From: Paracoccaceae bacterium
GTDB lineage: Bacteria; Pseudomonadota; Alphaproteobacteria; Rhodobacterales; Rhodobacteraceae
NCBI GenBank assembly: GCA_014872815.1
Contig: WKFK01000011.1
Span: 124,001-188,000, forward strand
DNA: 64,000 nt
Direction: 5' to 3'
Shown here: piece after piece, positions 24,859 through 33,669 of the stretch
Numbering within the stretch: the stretch's first letter is position 1
Layout of the letters: every line of letters begins with the position of its first letter
Made by a program: the position numbers and the translations under genes
The notes under the pieces: generated by a model
Seen by the model: the letters and a program-made list of their open reading frames with translations, nothing else
Database searches by the model: none
Told to the model about the DNA's origin: nothing

Positions 24859-24939
24859 GCTCGCCCCCACACGTAGTTTTGCGGGCGTTGCGCCACCCGG
24901 TGCAGCGCCCTATTCTCCGCCTGAATTGGGGGAGATGAC

Positions 24940-25551
24940 ATGACCATTTCGGTGGAAGAAGCCTACGCCACGGGCGATTTTGTGGAACTGGCGTTCAGCT
25001 TTGCGCCGGTGGGCATTGTGGTCACCGAAAACCGGGTGATCCGGGACTGCAACGACACCTTTGCCGAGATGTTCCGCTATGAGCGCGCGGCACTCAAAGA
25101 CAGCACCTTTGCGATCCTTTATCCCACGCAGGAAGAGTTCACCAACATCCGCAATCGCGGCGTGCAGGAGCTGCGCGAGGGCAATTTTTACTGGGACGAA
25201 CGCGTGATGATGCGGCGTGGCGGTGAGATGTTCTGGTGCCGGGTGCGCGGGCATACGTTCACACCGGAAGACCCGTTGCAACGCGCGGTGTGGAGTTTTG
25301 CCGATATTTCCGACACGCGGCCCTACCATCCGCTGACCCGCCGGGAGCGCGAGGTGTTCTCGCTTTTGGCCGAGGGGCTGACCAGCAAGGAGATCGCAAT
25401 CAAGCTGGAGATGAGCAACCGCACGGTCGAGGTGCACCGCGGCAAGCTGTTGAAGAAGTTTGGCGTGTCCAACACCGCAAGCCTGTTCCAGTCACTCGGT
25501 GCAATTGGCACGCGGCACATTTATTCCGCCAGCGACGGGACCGTGCGCTAG
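24940..25551 (+). CDS. PAS-LuxR transcriptional regulator
   Basis: 203 residues. PAS domain (about 14-125: FAPVGIVVTENRVIRDCND, RRGGEMFWCRVRGH) then a LuxR-type HTH (LTRREREVFSLLAEGLTSKE, SNRTVEVHRGKLLKKFGVSN). No acyl-homoserine-lactone or receiver domain, so the signal is probably small-molecule or redox at the PAS fold. GGGGGAG precedes the ATG. Targets unknown. Confidence 0.88.
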   Translation: MTISVEEAYATGDFVELAFSFAPVGIVVTENRVIRDCNDTFAEMFRYERAALKDSTFAILYPTQEEFTNIRNRGVQELREGNFYWDERVMMRRGGEMFWCRVRGHTFTPEDPLQRAVWSFADISDTRPYHPLTRREREVFSLLAEGLTSKEIAIKLEMSNRTVEVHRGKLLKKFGVSNTASLFQSLGAIGTRHIYSASDGTVR

Positions 25552-25558
25552 GGGTGTG

Positions 25559-25617
25559 AGGGGCCAGCCCCTCTTGGCCTGTGGCCAATTCACCCCGGGA
25601 TATTTTGGGAATGAGAA
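25559..25617 (+). repeat. Interspersed palindromic repeat, copy 2
   Basis: GGGGCCAGCCCC, stem TTGGCC/GGCCAA, then ATTCACCCCGGGATATTTT and GGGAATGAGAA; matches 7723-7784 with the second stem changed on both sides. It fills the whole gap between the convergent LuxR and FG-GAP genes. Confidence 0.75.
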
Positions 25618-25619
25618 GG

Positions 25620-26365
25620 CTAAGGCGCTTTGCAGTCCAGCGCGCGTTTGAGGGACGTCTGATTTTTGAAAGGGCCAAGGACGCGGGTCGACAGGGTTTT
25701 GCCGTCAAAGCCTGTTGCCATGACCTCTGACCAATTGGCGTTGACCGTGATCATTTCCGGGCCGTCGCCGCAATCGCGTATGCCGCCGGAGATGAAGTCT
25801 TCGCCAATGCGGTGGTTGGTCAAGCCGGTTTGTGAGGCCACCTGGGTCAGCTTGTTGTCTTGGAAGCGCCAGACACGCAGGGTTTTGGCCAGATGGGGCC
25901 GGTCAATATAGGCGACTTCTATGTGGCCGTCGCCATCCAGATCAGCCGCGCCGATGGGGGCAAGCCAGCGATTGCGTTGGCCGATGTGCGGTGTGGCGGC
26001 GCGCAGGCCAGTTTCGTCATAGATTGCCAGGCGAGCACCGCCAGTTTGGCTGCTTTCGACCACGATCACTTCCGGTGCGCCGTCGCCATCCATATCCACC
26101 AGGCGTGGTGCAATATCTTCAAAGACGCGATCTTGGGAGATTGAGAGTGCGAGACGTTTGCCGTCTTTCAGGGTCAGCTCTAGCGTGCCGTACTCGATGG
26201 CATCGCCAAGCACCCCATGGGCATATCTGGAGGTTTCTTCTGTGTAGCGGGCGGAGGTGATCTCGGCCATCACCGGAGCCGCCATCAGCCCCAAACCCGC
26301 CGCTAGCCAAGCGCGGCGGGCGATGCGGCGCAGCGTGCAGAACAACAGACGCCGCGCCAGTGCCA

Positions 26366-26366
<1 letters not shown>
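25620..26366 (-). CDS. Exported FG-GAP/VCBS repeat protein
   Basis: 248 residues. Signal peptide (about 1-34, ending AAPVMA). Two calcium-binding blade motifs, DMDGDGAPEVIVVE and DLDGDGHIEVAYID, in a beta-propeller-like domain. The short size suggests a partial propeller or a compact calcium-stabilised domain. Function unknown. Its ATG overlaps the ferredoxin stop by one base (TGATG), so translation is probably coupled to the ferredoxin. Confidence 0.82.
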
Positions 26367-26812
<446 letters not shown>

Positions 26813-26814
26813 TC

Positions 26815-27216
26815 ATGCAGATTGTCACACCCACCCCGCCAACGCGCCCGCCTCATGTCTCAGGGCATAGGGATTGGCCGAGGCCCCCCGCCGCCTTAAC
26901 CGCCAACCGGTTGGTTGAGCCACCCAATGGCGCGCGCGTGACCGTGGCCGGGCTGGTGATTCTCCGACAGCGCCCCGGCACCGCCAATGGGGTGATCTTT
27001 GTCACGCTGGAGGATGAGACTGGCGTGGTGAATGTGATTGTCTGGCGCAGTCTTTATGAACATTTCCGCCGCGCGGTGATTGCCGGGCGGCTGCTCCGGG
27101 TCACGGGGCGCATACAGCGGGACAACAATGTCACCCATGTGATTGCTGAGCGGATCGAAGATCTCTCCCCCCTACTCGACAGTTTGGTCACACCGCCAGC
27201 GCCTTCGGAGAAATGA
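26815..27216 (+). CDS. Orphan OB-fold protein equal to the C-terminal domain of error-prone DNA polymerase DnaE2 (ImuC)
   Basis: 133 residues with an intact frame. Residues about 45-130 (ARVTVAGLVILRQRPGTANG, VIFVTLEDETGVVNVIVW, GRLLRVTGRIQRDNNVTHVI, AERIEDLSPLL) match the C-terminal OB domain of DnaE2. The PHP, polymerase and helix-hairpin-helix parts are missing, and no imuA or imuB is beside it. The first 40 residues are Pro-rich and unlike DnaE2. A SOS promoter sits directly in front. Either a relic of an imuAB-dnaE2 operon left by deletion, or a kept single-strand-binding SOS protein. The start is inferred; it has no RBS. Confidence 0.75.
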   Translation: MQIVTPTPPTRPPHVSGHRDWPRPPAALTANRLVEPPNGARVTVAGLVILRQRPGTANGVIFVTLEDETGVVNVIVWRSLYEHFRRAVIAGRLLRVTGRIQRDNNVTHVIAERIEDLSPLLDSLVTPPAPSEK

Positions 27217-27274
27217 CGCGTTTCGCTGTGCCGCAAAACACTGTATGACAAGGCAAAACACATGAGGCGTGAGC

Positions 27275-27835
27275 ATGCCCGCAGATTTTGCCGCACGATC
27301 GGTTCTGGCCGCCACGGCGCTTTTGGCGCTGGGAAGCCTTATGGCGTGCCAAGAGCAAATCGCCTCCGCGCCCTATATTGCCGCCTTTAACGAGCCCGAG
27401 ATTGTCCGTGCTGAGGACGCGGGCGCGCCGCCCAATGCGCGGCCCGGCAGCTGTTGGGGCCGCCATGTGACGCCTGCGGTGGTGGAAACCGTGAGCGAGC
27501 AAGTGATGGTGCAGCCCCCTGAAGTGCTGGCAGATGGGACGGTGATGGCCCCCGGCATTTTCCGCACAGAGACCCAGCAGCGCATTGTGCAGGAGCGACG
27601 GGAACTGTGGTTTGAAACGCCCTGTAGCGAGGTCTGGACCGAAGAGTTCACCGCGTCTTTGCAGCGCGCTTTGAAGGTGCGGGGCCTGTTTTATGGCAGT
27701 ATCACCGCCGAGCAGGATGCCCGCACGCGGGCAGCCATTCGCCGCTACCAAAGTGCTGAAGGGCTCGACAGCGCGATCCTATCGCTGGAAAGCGCGCGGC
27801 GGCTTGGCTTGGTGGCGGTACCGCGGGACGAATAA
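27275..27835 (+). CDS. Lipoprotein with C-terminal peptidoglycan-binding domain
   Basis: 186 residues. Lipobox LGSLMAC at residues 18-24 after a hydrophobic stretch, a middle with PGSCWGRHVTPAVVETV and a Cys partner in FETPCSEVW, then a PG_binding_1 domain (FTASLQRALKVRGLFYGSIT, RAAIRRYQSAEGLDSAILSL). Probably anchored in the outer membrane and touching murein. An in-frame GTG is two codons upstream; the ATG at 27275 is preferred. Confidence 0.82.
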   Translation: MPADFAARSVLAATALLALGSLMACQEQIASAPYIAAFNEPEIVRAEDAGAPPNARPGSCWGRHVTPAVVETVSEQVMVQPPEVLADGTVMAPGIFRTETQQRIVQERRELWFETPCSEVWTEEFTASLQRALKVRGLFYGSITAEQDARTRAAIRRYQSAEGLDSAILSLESARRLGLVAVPRDE

Positions 27836-27874
27836 GCCTAAGAGAAACGCCTATTAACCGCTAAGGACATGCCC

Positions 27875-28681
27875 ATGTGGCGCACATTCGCCCGACTGAT
27901 GCTCTGCGTGACAAGTATGATCGGCGCAACATCCACGCAGGCCGACATTGCCTGCACCTTGGTCCACAAAATCGGAGACCCGGAACCGGTTTTCCAGCAG
28001 GGTGATCTCTGTGACGCCGGCTTTTCCCCGGCTTCCACATTCAAACTGCCATTGGCATTGTTCGGCTTTGAAGATGGCATCTTACGTTCCGTAAGCTCCC
28101 CAGAGGTCGCCTACTCGGAAAAGTTAAACGCCCCGTTCAAAAGTTAGCGGCAAACAACGACACCGCAGACCTGGCTGAAATTCTCGGTCGTTTGATACTC
28201 TCAGTGGCTAACGCGTCGGATGGGGATCGAAAGGTTTCAATTCCATGTAGACAAGCTTGCGTATGGAAACCGGGATCTGCGCGGCACGCCAGATAACCGC
28301 GACGGCCTTCTTGACGCCTGGCTGAGCACGTCGCTCAAGATCACCCCGACACAGCAATCCGACTTTTTGCAGAAGCTTGTGTCACACGAGTTGCCGTACA
28401 CCTCAGATGCCATCGATCTGGCAACCGCCACAACGCAGACGTTTTCGACAACAACCGGACACATTTTGAAGGGCAAAACCGGAAATGCTTGGGCAACAGA
28501 CGCACAAGCAAACCGCCTGAAAGAACAACATGGTTGGTTTGTTGGCTGGCTCACACATCGGGACGCCCAATATGTGTTTGTGCATCTCATCATCGAAACT
28601 GGTGACACGACCGGCTTTGCCAGCAGCCGTGCCCGAAAGCATGTCCTGTCTCATCTTCCGACTTGGCTGCAAGCCCGCTAG
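27875..28681 (+). pseudogene. bla: Class D beta-lactamase, broken by two in-frame stop codons
   Basis: A single reading frame of 268 codons, the normal size of class D enzymes, keeps every active-site motif: STFK (54-57, serine and the carbamylated lysine), SVV (104-106, the S-x-V box), YGN (130-132) and KTG (201-203), behind a signal peptide. Codon 91 is TAG (28145-28147) and codon 107 is TGA (28193-28195). Related enzymes have Trp at both places, so each stop is one G-to-A change of TGG. There is no frameshift or deletion. AAGGA precedes the ATG. The decay looks recent; a sequencing error would need two like changes 46 bp apart. Confidence 0.85.
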
Positions 28682-28707
28682 CGGGCTTTGACCACAGCGC
28701 CTTCGCG

Positions 28708-28733
28708 AAAAAAGGGCGCCGCAATGGGCGCCC
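28708..28733 (-). terminator. Terminator of degP
   Basis: GGGCGCC/GGCGCCC stem with T6 on the minus strand, 26 bp after the degP stop. A second small hairpin (AGCCCGCTAGCGGGCT, about 28670-28686) ends the beta-lactamase frame. Confidence 0.85.
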
Positions 28734-28758
28734 CTCTCTGTTTTGGCTATAGCGTGGC

Positions 28759-30228
28759 TTACTCTTCGATATTGAGCGCCACAAAGCGTGGCTCACCGGC
28801 GCGACGCACCAGGAGCAGCAAAGATTTGCGGCCCGCTTCAGTGGCCTCGTCGATGCGGTCTTCCAGATCGGAAATAGACGTCAGCTTTTGCTGGCCCGCT
28901 TCGGTCAGCACATCACCTGCGCGCAGGCCTTTTTCATAAGCCTTTGACATCTCGTCCACGTTGCTCACCACAAGCCCATCGGTGCCTTCCGCCACGCCAA
29001 GCTCTTCGCGCATCTCATCGGTCAGCTCCGTCACCGTCAAACCAAGGATTTCTTTCTCCTTAGGTTCATCGGAGGGCACGGGCTGGCTGGCAGGCACGGC
29101 GCCTTCCGCTTCTTCGCGACGGCCAAGGGTGATTTCCAGCGTCACCTCATCCCCATCCCGCAGCACAACCATGTCGACGGTTTTGCCAACACTGGTGTTG
29201 CCAACCGTACGCACGAGGCCACGGACGTCTTTGACCTTCTGACCATCAAAGCTCAGGATCACATCGCCAGACAGCACGCCGCCTTCCATGGCAGGACCTT
29301 CCGGCACATCGGTGACCATGGCGCCTGCGGCGGACTTCAGACCGTCAATCGCATCCACCATGTCTTCGGTCACGTCCTGAATGCGCACACCCAGCCAGCC
29401 ACGGCGGGTTTCGCCAAACTCTTTCAACTGATCCACAACTTTGGTGACCACGTTGGAGGCCATGGAGAAACCGATACCGATGGAGCCGCCGTTGGGCGAG
29501 AGGATCGCGGTGTTCACGCCAATGACTTCGCCGTCCATGTTGAACAGCGGGCCACCGGAGTTGCCGCGGTTGATCGCGGCGTCGGTCTGGATGTAGTCGT
29601 CATAGGCGCCGGACAAAGAGCGGCCGCGTTGGGACACGATCCCAGCAGACACCGAGAAGCCCTGGCCCAGCGGGTTGCCCATCGCCATGACCCAGTCGCC
29701 AACGCGCGCGGTGTCACTGTTACCAAACTCCACAAACTCCAGCGGTTCGTCGGTCTCGACCTTTAGCAGGGCAATATCGGTATTTTTGTCGGTGCCAATC
29801 ACTTTCGCAGGCAGCTCACCGCCTTCAAAGAACTCCACCAGAATCTCATCCGCGCCTTCGATCACGTGGTTGTTGGTCACCACAAAGCCGTCGGCCGAGA
29901 TTACAAAACCGGAGCCCAGCGCCGAGGTCCGACGCGGGCGGTCCCCATTTCCGCCCTGACGGTCCTGAAATTCACGGAAGAAATCCTCAAACGGGGAGCC
30001 TTCAGGCACGATGCCCTGTGGGCCACCAGTGCGACCGGCGACAACGGTGGAGGTGGTGATGTTCACAACCGCGGGGCTGATTTCATCAGCCAGATCGGCA
30101 AAGCTGTCAGGACGGGCCTGGGCAATCAGCGTTTGCGCCATGACAAAGAGCACAGACAAGAACGCGAGCCCGGCGATGCGCCAGCTGCGCTGTTGCGTGT
30201 CGGGGTACGTAAGGGTGTCAGAAAACAC
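28759..30228 (-). CDS. degP: Periplasmic serine protease DegP/HtrA (Do family)
   Basis: 489 residues. Signal/anchor segment (about 17-38), trypsin-like domain with the triad His121 (VTNNHVIEGA), Asp151 (KNTDIALLKV) and Ser224 (RGNSGGPLF), then two PDZ domains (from about 280 and 390). Degrades and refolds misfolded envelope proteins. The start is GTG with GGAGAA 8 nt before. In related genomes degP often follows hflKC; here it is 7.5 kb away. Confidence 0.95.
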   Translation of the reverse strand: MFSDTLTYPDTQQRSWRIAGLAFLSVLFVMAQTLIAQARPDSFADLADEISPAVVNITTSTVVAGRTGGPQGIVPEGSPFEDFFREFQDRQGGNGDRPRRTSALGSGFVISADGFVVTNNHVIEGADEILVEFFEGGELPAKVIGTDKNTDIALLKVETDEPLEFVEFGNSDTARVGDWVMAMGNPLGQGFSVSAGIVSQRGRSLSGAYDDYIQTDAAINRGNSGGPLFNMDGEVIGVNTAILSPNGGSIGIGFSMASNVVTKVVDQLKEFGETRRGWLGVRIQDVTEDMVDAIDGLKSAAGAMVTDVPEGPAMEGGVLSGDVILSFDGQKVKDVRGLVRTVGNTSVGKTVDMVVLRDGDEVTLEITLGRREEAEGAVPASQPVPSDEPKEKEILGLTVTELTDEMREELGVAEGTDGLVVSNVDEMSKAYEKGLRAGDVLTEAGQQKLTSISDLEDRIDEATEAGRKSLLLLVRRAGEPRFVALNIEE

Positions 30229-30399
30229 TTTGGGTTCTCCTTTGGTGTACTTGAAACCTGCCGGGTTGATCCCAGCGTATGAGGAGAAGTGTGGGCATTT
30301 CGCACACAGATGGCAACCACATGCGCGTCGCGCCGCTTAACATGGTTGTGAGCCGTCTGTGAAAAAAGTGAATGGGCAGCCACTGTCTGGCCACAGTGG

Positions 30400-30876
30400 T
30401 TAATGCACTGTGGCCGAAACCGGTGTCGAAACCTGTGGGCGCGCGGGCACAGCGCGGGCCACTTTGTTCAGAGCCATGCCAAACTCGGCCGCCAGACCGG
30501 CAAAGCACATGGCCATATCGGGCCGCACCACGAGGGAAGCCAGAAGCGCCGCATCTTCCTGATCCCCGTTGGCTCCGGCTTCAATCAAATGGGCAAAGAC
30601 CGCTTCATCCGCACCAAGGCACTTACATTGGCAGCCATGGCGGCACAACGCGCGGCGGCCATACTGGCGCCCCACTTCCATCAGGTCTTCAAAAACACCT
30701 TTGATGTTGCGCGCCTGCTCTGGGCCCAGCCCTACGGTGAGCGTGGATTCCAGATGGGCAATGCCCACCGGATCGCGCCCCCAGGAGCGCAACCAACACA
30801 CGGCCAATCGCTCCACGTCGCCAAGGTCTTCAAGCAGACCGACACGCTGGGCTCCCCTATCGAGGGCACCGCTCAT
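30400..30876 (-). CDS. Cys-rich protein of unknown function in the hemP operon
   Basis: 158 residues, not recognised. Helical by composition, with a dense cysteine cluster CRHGCQCKCLGADE around residue 80 and more Cys at 27 and 123. The spacing C-x3-C-x-C-x-C could bind a metal or an Fe-S cluster. No signal peptide. Its ATG overlaps the hemP stop (ATGA), so the two are translated together, which links it to heme or iron supply. Confidence 0.75.
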   Translation of the reverse strand: MSGALDRGAQRVGLLEDLGDVERLAVCWLRSWGRDPVGIAHLESTLTVGLGPEQARNIKGVFEDLMEVGRQYGRRALCRHGCQCKCLGADEAVFAHLIEAGANGDQEDAALLASLVVRPDMAMCFAGLAAEFGMALNKVARAVPARPQVSTPVSATVH

Positions 30877-31031
30877 TTTGTCAGGATCAGTTTGCCAGCG
30901 CGGGTGATGCGCAGCGTGTAGAGCTGGTCGTTCAGGCGGATATGCGCTAGGCCGTTGTCGCCAGTCAGCTGGTTGGCGTCATGGACGGGCAGCGCGTTTG
31001 CCATTTCGGGAGCTTGCATTTGCAGGGTCAT
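30873..31031 (-). CDS. hemP: Hemin uptake protein HemP
   Basis: 52 residues. The C-terminal half, LAHIRLNDQLYTLRITRAGK-LILTK, is the HemP family core. HemP proteins promote production of heme receptors in several proteobacteria, and are usually turned on by low iron. The TGA overlaps the next gene's ATG. A TTGACA (31121-31116) upstream could be a -35 element; no clear iron-regulator box was read. GGAGAG precedes the ATG. The 31032-31208 gap holds nothing else. Confidence 0.85.
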   Translation of the reverse strand: MTLQMQAPEMANALPVHDANQLTGDNGLAHIRLNDQLYTLRITRAGKLILTK

Positions 31032-31208
31032 GGGACTCTCCGTTGGTCCGTGTCAAAGTATTGGCTTCCCGTCCGGGTGGCTGCTGGATTTATTTCTGAT
31101 TGTTTTAGTCGGAATTGTCAAGCAAAGAAAAAACACGCAAAAAGTGTAGCCAAAAACACCTGCGCACCCGCAACGCAGGGCGCGACCGGGGCTCCGCGCC
31201 AGCCGCTT

Positions 31209-31240
31209 AAAAAACAAAGGCGCCCCCAAAGGGAGCGCCT
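31209..31240 (-). terminator. Terminator of the transglycosylase-like lipoprotein gene
   Basis: AGGCGCCCC/GGGAGCGCCT stem, with TTGTTTTTT following on the minus strand. Confidence 0.75.
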
Positions 31241-31270
31241 CACAGTGTGATCACCAAAGCGTGTGCGAAC

Positions 31271-31858
31271 TTACCAGATTCGCGAGCAACTTTTGAGTTG
31301 CGCCTGATACATCGCCGAGCGACTCGCCACATCATCTGCAACACGCAGGAGCCAGGCTTTGTTGCGATAGGTGCCGCGGGCATAGCCCGTATGGCCATCG
31401 TGATAGTTGAGGTACTGCGCGCGGGCGTCATGCAGAGAGACGCCGTTGCGGTCACGAGATTCGTTGAAATACCACCCCATGAAATCCGACGCGTCTTTGA
31501 TATTGTCCCGCTTGGCACCCCGGTTGCGGGTCTCGCGACGGTACTGATCCCATGTGCCGTCCAGCGCCTGTGCATAACCATAGGCGCTGCTTTGGCGGCC
31601 CATTGGCAGGATACCCAGCGCATATTTGTGCGGGGTGCGGGCGTCGGCAATGAACTTGCTCTCCTGATAAAGCACGGCCATCTGCACATGCACAGGCACC
31701 CCCCACTTGCGGCGGGTTTTGGTGAAGGCGCTCTTGAAATGCGGCTTCTCTTTTAGAATCGCACAGGCGTTATCCAAATTGCGGGGCGCACGGGTGTCCT
31801 TGCTGCCACAGGACGCGACAACAACCATCACCAGTAACGCGAAGAGAACTCTGCTCAT
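31271..31858 (-). CDS. Lytic transglycosylase-like lipoprotein (SLT domain)
   Basis: 195 residues. Lipobox VVASC at residues 13-17. The lysozyme-like domain has VPVHVQMAVLYQESKFIADA with the catalytic Glu in QES, SSAYGYAQALDGTWDQYR (the G-Y-x-Q-x-x-x-x-TW motif) and YLNYHDGHTGYARG. It would cut peptidoglycan glycan strands from the outer membrane side. GAGAGGCAG precedes the ATG. Confidence 0.87.
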   Translation of the reverse strand: MSRVLFALLVMVVVASCGSKDTRAPRNLDNACAILKEKPHFKSAFTKTRRKWGVPVHVQMAVLYQESKFIADARTPHKYALGILPMGRQSSAYGYAQALDGTWDQYRRETRNRGAKRDNIKDASDFMGWYFNESRDRNGVSLHDARAQYLNYHDGHTGYARGTYRNKAWLLRVADDVASRSAMYQAQLKSCSRIW

Positions 31859-31932
31859 CTGCCTCTCGCTTACGTTTGTTTTTTTGACAGTGTAGCGGAT
31901 TTTCCCTGAGAGGGTAAATCACAAAGCGCTCA

Positions 31933-32814
31933 TCACAGCAGCAGCGTCAGGAGAATGGGCAGGCCAATCACGGACACAAGCGTGGAGACCACCACATAGC
32001 CTGCCACCGCGTTGCTATCGGCCTCATATTTCTCCGCCAACAAAAAGGACGTGACTGCCACGGGCATCGCCATCTGCAGAACCAACACGCCAAACAAGGT
32101 GCCGGTGAGGCCAAAAGCCAGCCCCATTGCCCAGCCCACCGCGGCGCAAATCAGCAGTTTCACCACAGACAGCCAGACCGCTGTCGCCACCCGTCCCGGT
32201 GTAAGCCGCGCGACCGCCACGCCAAGCGTGATCAACATCATTGGAATGGCCATTTGTCCAATTAGGTCGAGCGTATTGGTGAGAAACTTTGGCGTTTCCC
32301 AATCCATCACAAGAAACAGGGCACCCAGCAGCGTGGCCCAGATCATCGGCTCTTTGATCATTTTGCCAAAAGCGCCCTCGCCTGCAACAATCCAAATGCC
32401 CCAGGTGAAGGACAGGATCGCCGAAACAGCCAGCATGACCACAGCAGCTTCCAATCCCGGCTGCCCAAAAGCAAAGAGCGCAAGCGGGATGCCAAGGTTG
32501 CCTGTGTTGCCAAATATGATCGGTGCAAGGTAGGTGCGCAGGCTCAAACCGCTTGCCTTAAGCAGCGCCCAGCCAATGGCGCCAACCGCAACATAGGCCG
32601 CCGTGCCCGCCAAAGTGAGCTTCGCCAGATCCCCTAAATTCGCCTCGGTTTTCATCAGCGCCGTGAATATCAGGCAGGGCACAGCCAGCGTCATGGCAAG
32701 GCGGGTGACAAACTGAATGCGGTATTCAAAGCCGGCTTTGACCCAGGCAAACCCGACGCCTGCCACCAGAAAAACTGGCGCGACAATTTCCAGAACTGTT
32801 AAGATTAAGTTCAC
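31933..32814 (-). CDS. AEC (auxin efflux carrier) family transporter
   Basis: 293 residues, about ten membrane segments in two five-helix repeats: IVAPVFLVAGVGFAWVKAGF, IIFGNTGNLGIPLALFAFG (conserved N-x-G-N-x-G-x-P) and a matching crossover with LQMAMPVAVTSFLLAEKY. Members export organic acids or amino acids (malonate, malate). Substrate unknown. The start is GTG with GGGAAA upstream. Confidence 0.88.
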   Translation of the reverse strand: MNLILTVLEIVAPVFLVAGVGFAWVKAGFEYRIQFVTRLAMTLAVPCLIFTALMKTEANLGDLAKLTLAGTAAYVAVGAIGWALLKASGLSLRTYLAPIIFGNTGNLGIPLALFAFGQPGLEAAVVMLAVSAILSFTWGIWIVAGEGAFGKMIKEPMIWATLLGALFLVMDWETPKFLTNTLDLIGQMAIPMMLITLGVAVARLTPGRVATAVWLSVVKLLICAAVGWAMGLAFGLTGTLFGVLVLQMAMPVAVTSFLLAEKYEADSNAVAGYVVVSTLVSVIGLPILLTLLL

Positions 32815-32897
32815 AGACTGTTTCCCGCTAAAATTCGGCTAAAGTTGGACAAAGCCCCCTTGCAGCGTCTATCGTTGGGCTGTAGGGGCTGCAACAC

Positions 32898-33224
32898 ATG
32901 CTTAGAACACGCGCAAAATATTACCTCGGTCAAGTTGTCCGTCACCGCAAACACCCGTTCCGGGGTGTGGTGTTTGACGTAGACCCGGAGTTCGCCAATA
33001 CCGAAGAATGGTATGAGGCCATTCCAGAGGACAGCCGTCCGGTGAAAGACCAGCCGTTTTACCACCTGCTGGCGGAAAACGACCAGAGCTACTATGTGGC
33101 CTATGTGTCTGAGCAAAATCTGATCGCCGACTATTCCGGCGAGCCGGTAAGCCACCCTGATTTGGACGATATGTTTGGGCCTTTTGAAGATGGGGCCTAT
33201 CCACTGCATTACGCGCTGAACTAG
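32898..33224 (+). CDS. hspQ: Heat shock protein HspQ
   Basis: 108 residues, full length: KYYLGQVVRHRKHPFRGVVF, DVDPEFANTEEWYEAIPED, YYVAYVSEQNLIADYSGEPV, matching the HspQ/YccV family. HspQ hemimethylated-DNA-binding-like proteins modulate Lon protease and are RpoH-induced in enteric bacteria. Divergent from the AEC gene. A bidirectional terminator follows. Confidence 0.93.
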   Translation: MLRTRAKYYLGQVVRHRKHPFRGVVFDVDPEFANTEEWYEAIPEDSRPVKDQPFYHLLAENDQSYYVAYVSEQNLIADYSGEPVSHPDLDDMFGPFEDGAYPLHYALN

Positions 33225-33244
33225 CGCACATCCAGAAGGGATGG

Positions 33245-33275
33245 AAACGCCGGGTTGCAAGGGCCCGGCGTTTTT
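33245..33275. terminator. Bidirectional terminator between hspQ and the rhodanese gene
   Basis: AAACGCCGGG/CCCGGCGTTT with a 9-nt loop and TTTTTGGTTTT on the plus side. Confidence 0.88.
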
Positions 33276-33279
33276 GGTT

Positions 33280-33666
33280 TTAGGCGGTCTCGATAGGCGC
33301 GCCGCGCTTTTTCCACGTAGAAAAGCCGCCTTCCATTTCGGCGATATTCTCCACCCCCATGTCCTGCAGAGCCTTCACAGAAAGCGCCGAACGCCACGCG
33401 CTGGCGCAAAACAGGATCAGAGTTTTGTCCGTCGCCAACGCCTCTTTGTGGTAGGGGCTGTCCGGGGCAATCCAGAATTCCAACATACCGCGCGGGGCGT
33501 GGAACGCTCCGGCGATGCGGCCTTCGCGGTCCAACTCGCGCGGGTCGCGGATATCAACAAACAGTGCCTCACCGGCGGCGACTTTGGCCTCGGCCGCTTC
33601 TTGGCTCAGACTGGTGATCTCTGCCTTAGCGGCATCGACCAGTTCTTTGATTGGGGTAATGGCCAT
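33280..33666 (-). CDS. Single-domain rhodanese-like sulfurtransferase
   Basis: 128 residues. Rhodanese fold with ALFVDIRDPRELDREGRIAG and active-site loop LFCASAWRSALSVKAL, where the Cys carries the persulfide; the loop matches the GlpE/PspE size class. It ends EMEGGFSTWKKRGAP. It starts 3 bp after the gamma-glutamyltransferase stop, so the two form an operon, plausibly linked to glutathione/cysteine sulfur use. Confidence 0.92.
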   Translation of the reverse strand: MAITPIKELVDAAKAEITSLSQEAAEAKVAAGEALFVDIRDPRELDREGRIAGAFHAPRGMLEFWIAPDSPYHKEALATDKTLILFCASAWRSALSVKALQDMGVENIAEMEGGFSTWKKRGAPIETA

Positions 33667-33669
33667 GGC

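Noticed and set aside
28145-28195. TGA in the beta-lactamase frame as selenocysteine, or programmed read-through
   Set aside because: A TAG also interrupts the frame, the family has Trp at both places, and no selenocysteine insertion hairpin or suppressor tRNA was seen.
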